From Acinetobacter haemolyticus (GTDB lineage Bacteria > Pseudomonadota > Gammaproteobacteria > Pseudomonadales > Moraxellaceae), in the NCBI RefSeq assembly GCF_900406815.1, contig NZ_OVCN01000007.1:97183-161182 (forward strand): DNA of 64,000 bases, read 5' to 3'. This document shows, in pieces, positions 29,455-41,770 of this stretch (position 1 is its first letter; each line of letters opens with the position of its first letter). Below the pieces are notes generated by a model. It saw only the letters and a list, made by a program, of their open reading frames with translations. It was not told the origin of the DNA and did no database searches. Made by a program: the position numbers and the translations under genes.

Positions 29455-29805
29455 ATGCAACCATCTCATTTAAAAACAATTACATCCATAGCCTTAACCA
29501 GCTTATTGGTTTTATGTTCTGGTCAAATATATGCTCAACAATATTATAAATGGGTTGATGCAAAGGGTTCGACCCATTACACCACTACTCTACCACCTAA
29601 AGGGGCAAAACGCTTAGATAAAGTTTCGACTTATGGATCAAATAACAATCAGAACAATCCCAATTCTTCCACACAAAATCAACAAACACCCCCTCAGCAC
29701 ACCACGACATCGAATACAAATCATCCTCAACAAGAAAGTACGCCTATAGATGAAACGTACCAACCACAAAATATACAAATAGCAGAAGCAACAGTAGAAA
29801 GATAA
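29455..29805 (+). CDS. DUF4124-domain secreted protein
   Basis: A 116-residue protein beginning MQPSHLKTITSIALTSLL, with a signal peptide ending at QIYAQ. The mature N-terminus YYKWVDAKGSTHYTTTLPP is the DUF4124 pattern of small periplasmic proteins, followed by a low-complexity Asn/Gln/Pro/Thr tail. The ATG at 29455 is nine bases from GGGG; a nearer ATG at 29449 is too close and TTG 29440 precedes the site. Function unknown; a periplasmic role is inferred. Confidence 0.75.
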   Translation: MQPSHLKTITSIALTSLLVLCSGQIYAQQYYKWVDAKGSTHYTTTLPPKGAKRLDKVSTYGSNNNQNNPNSSTQNQQTPPQHTTTSNTNHPQQESTPIDETYQPQNIQIAEATVER

Positions 29806-29918
29806 TTTAAAAGTTTATGGGGAGTGTCCGAGACATTCTCCTCACTTATATCGAATAAAAACACCGCTAAAAACTGACATCTCCCCCTATTTTGCGCTAT
29901 GCTGTGCGGCAATCTTAA

Positions 29919-32573
<2,655 letters not shown>

Positions 32574-32582
32574 AAGCTTATC

Positions 32583-32668
32583 AGCCTCCCTTTAAAGAGG
32601 GATTGCTATTCAGGAGAGGGATTTTATAGAAAAAATCCCCCCTAGCTCCTCTTTAAACAGAGGGGAAT
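32583..32668. repeat. intergenic palindromic repeat element
   Basis: Contains CCTCCCTTTAAAGAGGG, then AGGAGAGGGATTTT paired with AAAATCCCCCCT, then CCTCT...AGAGG. It uses the same building blocks (AATCCCT, CCTCCCTT) as 9586-9683 and lies after leuS. Likely a second copy of a dispersed family. Confidence 0.55.
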
Positions 32669-32691
32669 TAAAAGTAATAAACAAAACCTCA

Positions 32692-32722
32692 TCAAAGCCC
32701 GCTGTCATTCAACGGGCTTTGA
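32692..32722 (+). terminator. leuS terminator
   Basis: Ten-base stem TCAAAGCCCG/CGGGCTTTGA with an 11-base loop. The T-tract after it is short (TTCTAAAA). Confidence 0.6.
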
Positions 32723-32790
32723 TTCTAAAATGTGGGCAATTTATCAAGATTAAATTTTCCAAATTTGATGGAATCTCATAAGGACAAAGC

Positions 32791-33300
32791 ATGCATTTAG
32801 TTCAACGTTTCGCTGCGATTGTTTTAACTTTAGGTCTAAGTGCAGGCTTAGTCGGCTGCGGTTTTCATTTAAAAGGCAACAATCCAGCTGCAACACCATT
32901 GGTGTATAACAAGCTAACTTTAGTCTTGCCTGACAATACCGATGAACTTGAAAACCGTTTAAGTATTTATTTAACGGCTACAGGTGTACAGCTCAGCAAC
33001 TCTAATGATGCTTATGTGCTGCGGGTATTGGAGTATACCCCTCGCCGCCAACTTCTCAACGGTAAATTAACGGAGGTCTTGCTTCGTTTAACGGTGACTT
33101 TCCAGATTGAAGATCGTCAAGGGAACAAAATTACTGAGCCTCGTACTTTAACTGCATCACGCACCTACCAATACGATGTAGCAACAGTAAACACTGATAA
33201 CCAGCAAGAAGCATATCTTAATCGTATTGTGATTGATGATGTCGCTCAGCAAGTGACTCGTCAAATTGCAGCGAACCGTCTTCCTAAAGCTCATTCTTAA
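32791..33300 (+). CDS. lptE: LPS-assembly lipoprotein LptE
   Basis: A 169-residue outer-membrane lipoprotein that plugs LptD during LPS delivery to the cell surface. The lipobox Cys is residue 23 (LVGCGFHLKG). The FHLKG motif and YTPRRQLLNG are typical of LptE. The ATG at 32791 has AAGGA upstream. It sits between leuS and holA, the classic order in gammaproteobacteria, and holA starts only nine bases after its stop. Confidence 0.93.
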   Translation: MHLVQRFAAIVLTLGLSAGLVGCGFHLKGNNPAATPLVYNKLTLVLPDNTDELENRLSIYLTATGVQLSNSNDAYVLRVLEYTPRRQLLNGKLTEVLLRLTVTFQIEDRQGNKITEPRTLTASRTYQYDVATVNTDNQQEAYLNRIVIDDVAQQVTRQIAANRLPKAHS

Positions 33301-33309
33301 TTCTGATTT

Positions 33310-34305
33310 ATGAAACTCGATTATGTTCAAGCTTTAAAACGTGTTGCAGAAGCTCGCGGTGCATGGATTATGCATGGTCAAGAGCCTTTGCTTGAACAGA
33401 ATCTACTGGACGCGTTTCGCAAAAGCTGGCAGCAACAAGAAGTTGAGCGACAACGCTATGACATTAGTAGTGCCAACGATTGGAAAAATGTTTTTAATGC
33501 GCTGAATAGTTTATCTTTATTCTCGCAACAACTTGCCATCGAAGTACATGGCAATGTTAAACCTGACGCCAATGGCATAAAGCAGCTCAAGAGTTATATC
33601 CAACATAATGAACATAACTTGTTGTTGATTGTTTTACCGAAACAGGACAGTAGCAGTTTAAAATCAGCTTTTTTCCAAGTGGTAGAAGCAAATGGTGTGG
33701 TTGTTCCACTCACTGCAAATTATCCTCAAGACCGTCAACGCATCTTAACGATTGAAGCAGAAAAGCTTGGCATTCAACTCAATAATGATGCATGGCAATG
33801 GTTGATGCAGCATCATGAACATAACCTGCTCGCAGCAAAAAATAGCTTGATGCGTGTCGCTGATACCTTTCCTGATATTCAACAGATTCAGATCGAACAG
33901 CTCTATGCATGTTTGCAAGATCAATCGCGCTACACCACGTATGATTTAAGTGATGCGCTATTGGCAGGAAATCTGGCTCAGTCGGTCAAAATCTATCAAT
34001 ATCTGATCGCCGCTGGTGAACCCGATAGCCTCATTCTTTGGACACTAAGTAAAGAAATGCGTTTGTTGATGCAGTTATTTGAACAACCGCATAATGCATT
34101 ACAACTCGGTATTTGGAAAACCAAAGTCTCACAGTATCAACAAGCATTGCGTCGATTAAATCCAAGACAGTTTTTAACGTGGTCAGATTTATTATTGCGT
34201 ATTGATGCTGCAATTAAAGGAATGTCTCAAGAGAACTCAGAGCATTTAATGTTGCAAGCCATTAGTGAACTGTGTGGACGCACATTATTTACCCCATCCA
34301 TCTAA
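33310..34305 (+). CDS. holA: DNA polymerase III subunit delta
   Basis: A 331-residue clamp-loader subunit that opens the beta clamp. N-terminal LLEQNLLDAFRKSW and the AAA+-like core match HolA; helical C-terminal domain AEKLGIQLNNDAW through QYQQALRRLN. No Walker motif is expected in delta. It follows lptE closely and is probably co-transcribed. Start ATG at 33310. Confidence 0.94.
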   Translation: MKLDYVQALKRVAEARGAWIMHGQEPLLEQNLLDAFRKSWQQQEVERQRYDISSANDWKNVFNALNSLSLFSQQLAIEVHGNVKPDANGIKQLKSYIQHNEHNLLLIVLPKQDSSSLKSAFFQVVEANGVVVPLTANYPQDRQRILTIEAEKLGIQLNNDAWQWLMQHHEHNLLAAKNSLMRVADTFPDIQQIQIEQLYACLQDQSRYTTYDLSDALLAGNLAQSVKIYQYLIAAGEPDSLILWTLSKEMRLLMQLFEQPHNALQLGIWKTKVSQYQQALRRLNPRQFLTWSDLLLRIDAAIKGMSQENSEHLMLQAISELCGRTLFTPSI

Positions 34306-34319
34306 GCCACGATTAAAAT

Positions 34320-34334
34320 AGAGAATAATTCTCA
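34320..34334 (+). promoter_or_regulatory. Fur-box-like palindrome upstream of macA
   Basis: GAGAAT-A-ATTCTC (34321-34333), flanked by A on both sides, matches 11 of 14 fixed positions of the 7-1-7 Fur core TGATAATnATTATCA. It lies about 80 bases before macA. A TATACT -10 box at 34377-34382 lies between. Confidence 0.4.
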
Positions 34335-34412
34335 TTTTAGATTAAAAATATTCACGCTTTATCCTTATTTCACTTTTATACTAAATAAAATTTTTAACTT
34401 TGCGCTCTTCCC

Positions 34413-35732
34413 ATGCCAAAAATGATTTCTAAAAAGATGAAACCTGTAAAAACAATCATCATTGTGGTCTGTATTATTGTGATTGCTTTATTAAGCTGGC
34501 TCATGTTAAAGCCTAAAACAGAAACGCCACAATACATCACTGCAGAAGTAGGACGCGGTGATATTGAAAATTCGGTTTTAGCAACAGGGATTTTAGAAGC
34601 CACCAAAATGGTCAGCGTGGGTGCGCAGGTTTCTGGTCAGGTCAAAAAAATGTATGTGCAACTTGGCGATCAGGTCAAGCAAGGGCAACTCATTGCTCAA
34701 ATTGACTCGGTACGCCAAGAAAATGAGCTAAAAACAGCGGAAGCTAATATTAAAAATCAACAAGCTCAACTGGCAGTTCAACAAGCCAATCTTGCCAAGG
34801 TCGAAGCCGAATATAAACGTCAACAGACCATGTTTAGCCAAGATGCCACCTCCCGTGCTGAGCTAGAATCAGCATTGGCAAGTTATAAAACAGCACAAGC
34901 TCAAATCGCAGCAATCAATGCCCAAATTGAACAATCTCGTCTAACCCTTGCAACAACTAAAGAGGATTTAGGCTATACCCGCATTGTTGCACCGATGGAT
35001 GGAACGATCGTAGCGATTGTGACTGAAGAAGGTCAAACAGTGAATGCGAACCAAACTGCACCGACTATTGTCAAACTTGCAACCCTCGATAACATGACGG
35101 TTAAAGCGCAAATTTCTGAAGCAGACGTGATGAAAGTGGAGAAAGGCCAAACTGTTTATTTCACGACGCTTGGTAACAGTGAAAAGAAACACTATGCAAA
35201 GTTGCGTCAAGTTGAGCCTGCGCCAAATTCAATTAACACTGAAACTTCAAACACTAGCTCTTCATCCTCATCGAACTCTGCCGTCTATTACAATGCGCTG
35301 TTTGATGTACCAAATGAGGATGGCAAATTACGTATCGACATGACTGCACAGGTTTACATCGTTTTGGCAGAAGCTAAAAATGTACTGACGATTCCTGCGG
35401 CAGCGGTACAAAGTAGCAAACGCCCTGCTCGTAAAGATCGTGCTGCGCCTGCATCAAATAATGAAACAGAACAGCGTCCGAATAACCGACTTGAGCTAAG
35501 TCCAGAACAACGCCAATTGGTCGCTGAAGGAAAAGCCAGTATCGCAAGTGTACGTGTCATCCAAACAGATGGTTCTGCCAAAGCACAACCGATCTTGGTG
35601 GGCTTAAACAACCGAGTCACAGTTGAAGTGATCAAGGGGCTTAAACAAGGTGACCAAGTGATCATCGCTGATGGTTCGGATAACTCAAATGATGCGGCCA
35701 AACGTAGCAGTCAACGTGCGTTGAGAATGTAA
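34413..35732 (+). CDS. macA: MacA-type efflux periplasmic adaptor
   Basis: A 439-residue membrane-fusion protein. One N-terminal anchor helix (about 12-27) is followed by a lipoyl domain, a coiled-coil hairpin rich in Gln/Ala (about 100-170) and a beta-barrel domain. It joins the inner-membrane MacB to the outer-membrane factor encoded next but one. The three genes are ordered macA-macB-omf. Stop and the macB start are one base apart. A Ser-rich linker (SSSSSSNS) near residue 290 is unusual for the family. The start could be ATG 34413 or 34437; I keep the first. Confidence 0.92.
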   Translation: MPKMISKKMKPVKTIIIVVCIIVIALLSWLMLKPKTETPQYITAEVGRGDIENSVLATGILEATKMVSVGAQVSGQVKKMYVQLGDQVKQGQLIAQIDSVRQENELKTAEANIKNQQAQLAVQQANLAKVEAEYKRQQTMFSQDATSRAELESALASYKTAQAQIAAINAQIEQSRLTLATTKEDLGYTRIVAPMDGTIVAIVTEEGQTVNANQTAPTIVKLATLDNMTVKAQISEADVMKVEKGQTVYFTTLGNSEKKHYAKLRQVEPAPNSINTETSNTSSSSSSNSAVYYNALFDVPNEDGKLRIDMTAQVYIVLAEAKNVLTIPAAAVQSSKRPARKDRAAPASNNETEQRPNNRLELSPEQRQLVAEGKASIASVRVIQTDGSAKAQPILVGLNNRVTVEVIKGLKQGDQVIIADGSDNSNDAAKRSSQRALRM

Positions 35733-35733
35733 T

Positions 35734-37725
35734 ATGACGCAAAATCAAATTCATTCAACACAACCACTGCTCGAAGTCAGCAATCTGACCCGTGAATTTC
35801 CCGCTGGGGAAACCACGGTCCAAATTCTTAAGGGCATCAATCTAAAGATTTATGCAGGTGAGTTGGTTGCGATCGTTGGTCAATCAGGATCAGGTAAATC
35901 AACTTTAATGAATATCCTCGGTTGTTTAGATAAACCGACTGAGGGAAGTTATTTGGTCAATGGTCGTGAAACACGCCAGCTTGAACCAGATGAACTTGCG
36001 CAATTACGCCGTGAATACTTTGGATTTATTTTCCAGCGTTATCATTTATTGGGTGATCTGAGTGCATCGGGTAATGTCGAAGTTCCTGCAATTTATGCAG
36101 GTGTAGATAGCGATTTACGCCAAGAACGTTCCGCAGAGCTGTTGTCTGAACTTGGACTAGGAGAACGTTTACATCATCGGCCAAGCCAGCTTTCAGGCGG
36201 TCAACAGCAACGTGTATCGATTGCACGTGCTTTGATGAATGGTGGTGACGTTATTTTGGCAGATGAGCCGACAGGTGCATTGGACAAAAATAGTGGTATT
36301 GAAGTCATGCGAATTTTGCGTGAACTCAATGCCAAAGGTCATACTATTATCTTGGTGACCCATGATCTGAATGTTGCCAAAAATGCAACGCGTATTATCG
36401 AAATCAGTGACGGTAATATTATTTCGGATCGTGCCAATACGCCTGAAAATGCTGATCCAGACCTTGAACATCAACCGTTACAACGGGAGCCACAAAAGAA
36501 AACTTCTGTTTGGCGTTCTTTCTTTGATCGTCTCGGCGAAGCGTTCCGTATGGCGCTCTTGGCAATGAATGCTCATCGCATGCGAACCTTTTTAACCATG
36601 CTTGGGATTATCATCGGGATTGCATCTGTCGTCTCCGTAGTCGCGCTCGGGAATGGTTCGCAGAAACAAATTCTAGAAAATATCAGCAGTCTCGGAACCA
36701 ACACCATCACGGTCTATCAAGGTCGTGGGTTTGGTGATACATCAAGGGCCTCCCAAGTCAAAACCTTGGTTCCTGCGGATGCTGATGCATTAGCTGAACA
36801 GCCTTATGTCGACGGGGTCAGTCCATCTGCAAACACCAGTGTAACGTTACGTTTTAAAGATACCGAAGCTTCCGCAACCGTAAATGGTGTGAGTGAAGAC
36901 TTTTTCTATGTGCGAGGCATGACCTTCAAATCGGGACAGCCTTTTGACAAAGCAGGCGTCACTCAACGTGCACAGGATGTGGTGATTGATGCCAATACTG
37001 AGAAAACTTTTTTTGCTGACGGTACCAATCCTGTAGGTCAAGTCATTCTATTGGGAAGTGTTCCAAGCCGAATTATTGGTGTCATTGAGGCTGAAAAAGG
37101 CTTTATGGGAAATTCCGACAGTTTGAATGTCTATCTTCCCTACTCCACTGTGATGAGCCGTATGTTGGGGCAATCCAATGTTCGTAGCATCATCGTGCGT
37201 ATTAAAGATGAATATCCAAGTACAGCGGCTGAAAATGCCATTCTGACTTTGCTTGAACAACGTCACGGCGCGCAAGATGTCTTTACTCAAAACTCAGACA
37301 GTATTCGTGAAACCATTCAACAAACCACAGCCACGATGACTTTACTGATCTCAGCGATTGCCGTCATTTCTCTGGTCGTAGGTGGGATTGGCGTGATGAA
37401 TATTATGCTGGTTTCGGTGACTGAACGAACCCAAGAAATTGGGGTACGTATGGCGGTCGGCGCAAGACAAAGCGATATTTTGCAGCAGTTTTTGATCGAA
37501 GCGATCTTGGTCTGTCTGTTAGGTGGCGTTCTTGGTGTCCTGCTCTCTTTAGGCATTGGTCAAGTCATCGGGCATTTTGCCAAAGGCGTGATTGAAATGA
37601 GTTACTCAACCACTTCAATTGTTGCTGCCTTTGTATGCTCAAGTTTAATTGGTATCGTTTTTGGTTTCTTACCAGCACGAAATGCAGCACAACTCGATCC
37701 GGTTGCTGCTTTAGCAAGAGAATAA
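35734..37725 (+). CDS. macB: MacB macrolide/peptide export ABC transporter
   Basis: A 663-residue fusion of an N-terminal nucleotide-binding domain and a C-terminal membrane domain. Walker [10 protein letters not shown] is at 50-58, the ABC signature LSGGQQQR near 153 and Walker B DEPTGALD near 176. One membrane helix follows at about 283-305, then a large periplasmic domain, then three C-terminal helices with [14 protein letters not shown], the MacB pattern. It uses ATP to drive export through MacA and the outer-membrane factor, acting on substrates in the periplasm. Tightly linked to macA. Confidence 0.95.
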   Translation: MTQNQIHSTQPLLEVSNLTREFPAGETTVQILKGINLKIYAGELVAIVGQSGSGKSTLMNILGCLDKPTEGSYLVNGRETRQLEPDELAQLRREYFGFIFQRYHLLGDLSASGNVEVPAIYAGVDSDLRQERSAELLSELGLGERLHHRPSQLSGGQQQRVSIARALMNGGDVILADEPTGALDKNSGIEVMRILRELNAKGHTIILVTHDLNVAKNATRIIEISDGNIISDRANTPENADPDLEHQPLQREPQKKTSVWRSFFDRLGEAFRMALLAMNAHRMRTFLTMLGIIIGIASVVSVVALGNGSQKQILENISSLGTNTITVYQGRGFGDTSRASQVKTLVPADADALAEQPYVDGVSPSANTSVTLRFKDTEASATVNGVSEDFFYVRGMTFKSGQPFDKAGVTQRAQDVVIDANTEKTFFADGTNPVGQVILLGSVPSRIIGVIEAEKGFMGNSDSLNVYLPYSTVMSRMLGQSNVRSIIVRIKDEYPSTAAENAILTLLEQRHGAQDVFTQNSDSIRETIQQTTATMTLLISAIAVISLVVGGIGVMNIMLVSVTERTQEIGVRMAVGARQSDILQQFLIEAILVCLLGGVLGVLLSLGIGQVIGHFAKGVIEMSYSTTSIVAAFVCSSLIGIVFGFLPARNAAQLDPVAALARE

Positions 37726-37734
37726 TAGCGAAAA

Positions 37735-37890
37735 AATCTATCCCAGAAATATGATACACGTGAACGTCATCCGCAACCTGCGTGGTATCAACAAAATATT
37801 ATTTCTGCGATAGATTAAGATAATTGAAAAAATATGACAGGTTTTGCGGATGACAATGGTTTTGCCTACTTTTCCCGAAAGAAAAGTAGG
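37735..37890. repeat. nested inverted repeats between macB and the outer-membrane factor
   Basis: Arms AATCTATCCCAGAAAT (37735-37750) and ATTTCTGCGATAGATT (37801-37816), 15 of 16 paired, enclose GATAC-ACG...CGT-GGTATC. GTCATCCGCAACCT near 37766 is repeated inverted near 37839. A perfect 10-base hairpin CCTACTTTTC/GAAAAGTAGG (37865-37890) follows. Confidence 0.65.
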
Positions 37891-37985
37891 TCGAGCCGAA
37901 GGCTTAACCTGAAAAGGGATGAGAATTCGATAAGACTCCGTCTCGATAATCATGCTCTTTCAAATTATTAAAGGAATGACAAACA

Positions 37986-39374
37986 ATGTTATTCAAACCA
38001 CATAAAATCGCTCTTGCACTTTGTCTCAGCACTTCCTTAGCTGGCTGTTCTGCTGTGGTGAAAACACCCTATAACGCACCAACAGTCCAAGTACCACAAC
38101 AGTTTCAGCACGATGTACAAAAAAGACAAAATATAAAACTGACTGATCAATGGTGGACATTATTTAATGATGCTCAACTCAATCAATTAGTTGAACAGGT
38201 TTTAGCAAAAAATACAGATCTTGCTGTTGCAGGTATCGCCTTGAAACAAGCTCGTTTACAAGCAGGCTTGGCTGAAAATCAACAAGGTATTCGAACCAGC
38301 TCTAGCGTTTCTACGGGTCACAACTATGATCTCCGTTCAGGAAATGGTAGTGATCGCGGTTTATCAACCAGTGTTGGCGTGAGTTATGAGTTAGATTTAT
38401 TTGGAAAACTTGCCAATCAAACTGAGGCAAGTCGTTGGGAGGCATTGGCAAGTGAACAAGACCTCCAAGCAACAGCACAAAGTTTGGTGGCCACCACGGC
38501 CAAACTCTACTGGCAACTGGGTTATTTAAACGAGCGTTATAACACCATCCAACAAAATTTGGCTTCTACGCAAAAAATATATGAATTGGTTCAATCTCAA
38601 TACCGAGCAGGCGCAGTTTCGGGTTTAGACCTTACTCAAGCAGAGCAATCGGTACAAAGCCAAAAAGCCAGTTTGAGCCAAATCGAACAACAACGTGTTG
38701 AGGCACGCACTGCCATTGCGGTATTGCTTCATCAACCTATTCAACAACTGAATATTCAAGAGCCAGCGCAATTACCTCAAAGTGCATTGCCTAATATTGC
38801 CGTTGGATTGCCCGCCGAGATTTTATCTCGTCGCCCTGATTTACAAGCATCTGAACTGCGTTTACGCAAAACCCTTGCCAATAAAGATGCCACCAAAGCC
38901 AGTTATTACCCTTCGATTAATTTGACAGGTAATTTAGGTGCATCGAGTACCTCTTTAACGCAACTCTTGCAAAATCCGGCCTTAACTTTGGGCGCAAGTT
39001 TAAGTCTTCCCTTTCTACAATATAACGACATGAAGAAAGATCTTGCGATCAGCGATCTGGAATATGAAAAAGCAATTATTCAATATCGCCAGACGCTATA
39101 TCAGGCTTTTGCAGATGTAGAGAATGCTTTATCCAATCGAACTCAGCTTGATCAACAAGTGCAATTGCAACAACGTAATCTAGAGCTAGCGGATAAAACA
39201 GAGCGATTAACGGAGGTTCGTTATCGTAATGGTGCGATCGCTTTGAAGAATTTACTGGATGCTCAAGCGACTACCCGTAACGCACGACTCAGTTTGGTTG
39301 AAACCAAACAGAATCAGTACAATGCCTATGTAACCTTGATGCAGGCATTGGGTGGAAGTCCGATCAAACAATAG
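37986..39374 (+). CDS. outer-membrane efflux lipoprotein (TolC/NodT family)
   Basis: A 462-residue outer-membrane factor with lipobox Cys21 (TSLAGC) and two OEP repeat halves, each with long coiled coils. WWTLFNDAQLNQLVEQ near residue 55, GLPAEILSRRPDLQASE near 277 and VRYRNGAIALKNLLDAQ near 413 are NodT/OprM-type signatures. With macA and macB it should complete a tripartite pump. It is separated from macB by a 260-base repeat region, so it may use its own promoter. The gene is normal length. Confidence 0.9.
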   Translation: MLFKPHKIALALCLSTSLAGCSAVVKTPYNAPTVQVPQQFQHDVQKRQNIKLTDQWWTLFNDAQLNQLVEQVLAKNTDLAVAGIALKQARLQAGLAENQQGIRTSSSVSTGHNYDLRSGNGSDRGLSTSVGVSYELDLFGKLANQTEASRWEALASEQDLQATAQSLVATTAKLYWQLGYLNERYNTIQQNLASTQKIYELVQSQYRAGAVSGLDLTQAEQSVQSQKASLSQIEQQRVEARTAIAVLLHQPIQQLNIQEPAQLPQSALPNIAVGLPAEILSRRPDLQASELRLRKTLANKDATKASYYPSINLTGNLGASSTSLTQLLQNPALTLGASLSLPFLQYNDMKKDLAISDLEYEKAIIQYRQTLYQAFADVENALSNRTQLDQQVQLQQRNLELADKTERLTEVRYRNGAIALKNLLDAQATTRNARLSLVETKQNQYNAYVTLMQALGGSPIKQ

Positions 39375-39390
39375 TCTGTTTAGACTATTG
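39369..39390. terminator. terminator shared by the efflux gene and the lipoprotein gene
   Basis: Nine-base stem CAATAGTCT/AGACTATTG with loop GTTT, followed by TTTT. It overlaps the stop codons of both converging genes. Confidence 0.8.
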
Positions 39391-39816
39391 TTTTAATTCT
39401 GCTTGGTCGTCCGCATTTGTATTGGTATGAATCAACTGAGAGGATTTCACTTTATCTTGTGCATCAAATACAACTTCATATGAAAGCTGTTGACCGCTAA
39501 AGTAGATCTCAGTTGGTGAACCAATAATTTCCCATAGACCAATCGTGGCGATATCAGCAGTGGTATGCCACAGTGTGCGACTGATTCTTGCAGCCTTTGA
39601 ATAGCCCTGTTGGAAGGTATAAATTTCTTTTCGCTCACCATCAATGGTTTCTGAAGTAATCGGTGCACCAAATTCAGCAATCACTGCATTACGTGGTTTA
39701 CCAATATCTATAACTGTTAAATTTTTTTTACTTGGCAAATTGCTTGCCATAATTGCAGCGCAACCCTGTAGCGTAAGTAGCATCGCTAAACCAAATATAA
39801 TTACAATTTTTTTCAC
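39385..39816 (-). CDS. small lipoprotein of unknown function
   Basis: A 143-residue predicted lipoprotein: MKKIVIIFGLAMLLTLQGC with lipobox Cys19. The start is GTG at 39816 with AAGGG upstream. The mature part, IGKPRNAVIAEFGAP followed by TFQQGYS, recalls SmpA/BamE-like folds, but I cannot assign it. A hydrophobic stretch (TTADIATIGLWEIIGSP) near residue 90 is short of a membrane span. It converges with the efflux gene. Confidence 0.7.
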   Translation of the reverse strand: MKKIVIIFGLAMLLTLQGCAAIMASNLPSKKNLTVIDIGKPRNAVIAEFGAPITSETIDGERKEIYTFQQGYSKAARISRTLWHTTADIATIGLWEIIGSPTEIYFSGQQLSYEVVFDAQDKVKSSQLIHTNTNADDQAELKQ

Positions 39817-40140
39817 GTTATGATGCCCTTCCCCGAAGCGTTAAAATAATATGTTTATCGACACTCAATTTAAAAATTTTCGATTAAACAAAAAACCAGC
39901 ATTAATTATCATATAAAGTAGGAGATGACAAACGATTATTATACTTGTTGATATATTTTCAATAGATCGCTCATTGTCGAATTAAATATAAGATCAAAGT
40001 TTAATAAAGTGATGTTGTCCAGAGCTTTTGTGTTGACCTAAATATTGCTGTTTTATATGCTGAGTAAAATAAGATAAAAAATCCAAGTAGTTATATGGCA
40101 GAAGAGTCGTATAACTTTTATTAAGTGCTTTGAGAGACAT
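39817..40140. other. A/T-rich gap before the DUF6680-like gene
   Basis: No gene seen. An inverted repeat AGTTATAT...GTATAACT at about 40090-40118 stands just before the DUF6680-like start and could be an operator. The rest is unremarkable. Confidence 0.4.
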
Positions 40141-40677
40141 ATGACACTATCGGATACGTTAATAATCCTTGCAACAGCGCTGAGTCCTCTCATTGCAGTG
40201 CAAGTAACCCAATTCCTAGCAACTAAAAGAGAGATCCGAGATCGCAAGCTTTGGATATTCAAAACGCTTATGGCGACACGCGCGCAATCGCTATCCTCAC
40301 TGCATGTTGAAGCACTAAATAGGATTGACCTCGAATTTTCACCTAAAATCAAGAAGGAGAAAGCTGTACTTGATGTTTGGTCATATTACCTAGACCATAT
40401 GAGTAGTAGCATGGTGTCATTAGAAGCATGGGAGAATCGTCGTGTCGACTTGCTGATCGATCTCTTGTATGCGATGGGGATAGCAGTCGGATACAATTTC
40501 AATAAAACACAGATAAAAAATGCAATTTACAACCCCGTTGCGCATGAACGCATGGATAGGGAAAATGAACAAATAAGACAGCGATTGTTAGAGGTCTTAG
40601 GAGGAGACAGATCGCTACCAATGCACATCACCTCATTCTCTCCTCCCCAAAAAAATGACAATTCGTCAAGCACCTGA
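40141..40677 (+). CDS. DUF6680-like membrane-anchored protein
   Basis: A 178-residue protein with one N-terminal helix (about 5-25) and a cytoplasmic part: LATKREIRDRKLWIFKTLMATRAQSLSSLHVEALNRIDLEF. That pattern recalls a family I know as DUF6680, found in accessory regions; identification is tentative. The rest is helical with a Ser/Asn-rich tail. Codon choice (several AGA/AGG, CGC) is unlike its neighbours. It stands alone between a lipoprotein and fabI. GAGAGA precedes the ATG. Function unknown; a defence or stress role would be a guess. Confidence 0.6.
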   Translation: MTLSDTLIILATALSPLIAVQVTQFLATKREIRDRKLWIFKTLMATRAQSLSSLHVEALNRIDLEFSPKIKKEKAVLDVWSYYLDHMSSSMVSLEAWENRRVDLLIDLLYAMGIAVGYNFNKTQIKNAIYNPVAHERMDRENEQIRQRLLEVLGGDRSLPMHITSFSPPQKNDNSSST

Positions 40678-40717
40678 CTTTGGTTTTAGACTCTTTAGAA
40701 TTACTATCCTCTAAAAA

Positions 40718-40744
40718 ATAAAGCCGCTATCAAAGCGGCTTTAT
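40718..40744. terminator. terminator between the DUF6680-like gene and fabI
   Basis: Stem AATAAAGCCGCT/AGCGGCTTTAT with loop ATCAA, in a converging arrangement and followed by T/A runs on both strands. Confidence 0.8.
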
Positions 40745-40766
40745 CAAATAAATTAGATTAATCTAA

Positions 40767-41570
40767 TTATTCATCATCCATCATCGACTGGCTCATACCT
40801 ACAGTATTAAAACCGCCATCAACATACAAAATTTCACCCGTAATACCTGAAGCCCACGGTGAGCAAAGGAACAATGCAGCATTACCCACTTCTTCAATCG
40901 TTACATTACGTTGTAATGGAGCGATCTTTTCATTGGCATCTAACATTTTACGGAATGACTTAATTCCTGAAGCAGCCAAAGTACGGATTGGACCCGCAGA
41001 GATCGCATTCACACGAATCCCCTCTTTACCCAAGCTCAATGCTAAATAACGAACACCCGCTTCCAAAGATGCTTTTGCCATACCCATTACGTTATAGTTT
41101 GGCATCACACGCTCCGAACCTTGATAAGTCAAGGTCAATAAACAACCTTGACGCGCTTGTAATAAAGGCTTCGCTGCACGAGCCATCGCAACAAAACTAT
41201 AAGCACTGATGTCATGCGCGATTTTAAAACCGTCACGGTCTGTCACGTCTGTAAAATCACCATCAAGTGTATGTGCTGGTGCGAAACCAATTGAATGCAC
41301 CACACCATCTAAACCATCCCAATGTTTTGCAAGTTCGACAAAGGCATTATCAATTTCTTCATCTACTGCCACATCACAAGGAAAAACCAAGTTTGAGCCA
41401 AATTGTGCTGCAAAATCATCAACACGTTTCTTTAACTTTTCATTTGGATAAGTAAACGCTAACTCCGCACCTTCACGATGTAAAGCTGCAGCAATACCGT
41501 AAGCAATTGATAATTTGCTAGCAATCCCAGCAATTAAAAAACGTTTACCAGTTAAAAGTCCTTGTGACAT
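40767..41570 (-). CDS. fabI: enoyl-ACP reductase (NADH) FabI
   Basis: Last reduction of each fatty-acid elongation cycle and the target of triclosan. I start at [15 protein letters not shown] (41570), because the 21 residues upstream do not fit the family; the protein is then 267 residues. The glycine-rich NAD site [13 protein letters not shown] and the catalytic Tyr/Lys pair in [12 protein letters not shown] are intact. No operon partner; it ends at a strong terminator. Confidence 0.96.
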   Translation of the reverse strand: MSQGLLTGKRFLIAGIASKLSIAYGIAAALHREGAELAFTYPNEKLKKRVDDFAAQFGSNLVFPCDVAVDEEIDNAFVELAKHWDGLDGVVHSIGFAPAHTLDGDFTDVTDRDGFKIAHDISAYSFVAMARAAKPLLQARQGCLLTLTYQGSERVMPNYNVMGMAKASLEAGVRYLALSLGKEGIRVNAISAGPIRTLAASGIKSFRKMLDANEKIAPLQRNVTIEEVGNAALFLCSPWASGITGEILYVDGGFNTVGMSQSMMDDE

Positions 41571-41660
41571 CTTATTCTCACTCGAAAAATTTTCACCCAT
41601 GATGCCAATATTCCGTGTTTTTCGGAATTGCATAATGCATCTTTTTTCTCAATCCTACAA

Positions 41661-41736
41661 AAAAAACACGCTGAAATCGTTTGCATCTACCTCAGTTTAA
41701 ACATGAAGTCAGATGCATAAAACGATTCAGCGTGTT
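41661..41736 (-). terminator. long-stem terminator after the Bax-inhibitor-1 gene
   Basis: Imperfect ~25-base arms AACACGCTGAAATCG... (41665-41688) and ...CGATTCAGCGTGTT (41711-41736), followed on the minus strand by eight T. The long stem is unusual. Confidence 0.8.
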
Positions 41737-41770
41737 TAGTTGAAGTCGATAAAACAGCTCGAATCTATGA

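Noticed and set aside
37738..37953. 71-codon minus-strand frame between macB and the efflux gene
   Set aside because: It lies entirely inside inverted repeats and has no family-like features.
40053..40352. 99-codon minus-strand frame across the DUF6680-like start
   Set aside because: Antisense shadow of the DUF6680-like gene.
40090..40745. Integron cassette around the DUF6680-like gene
   Set aside because: No attC-like site follows the gene; the only structure is a plain terminator.
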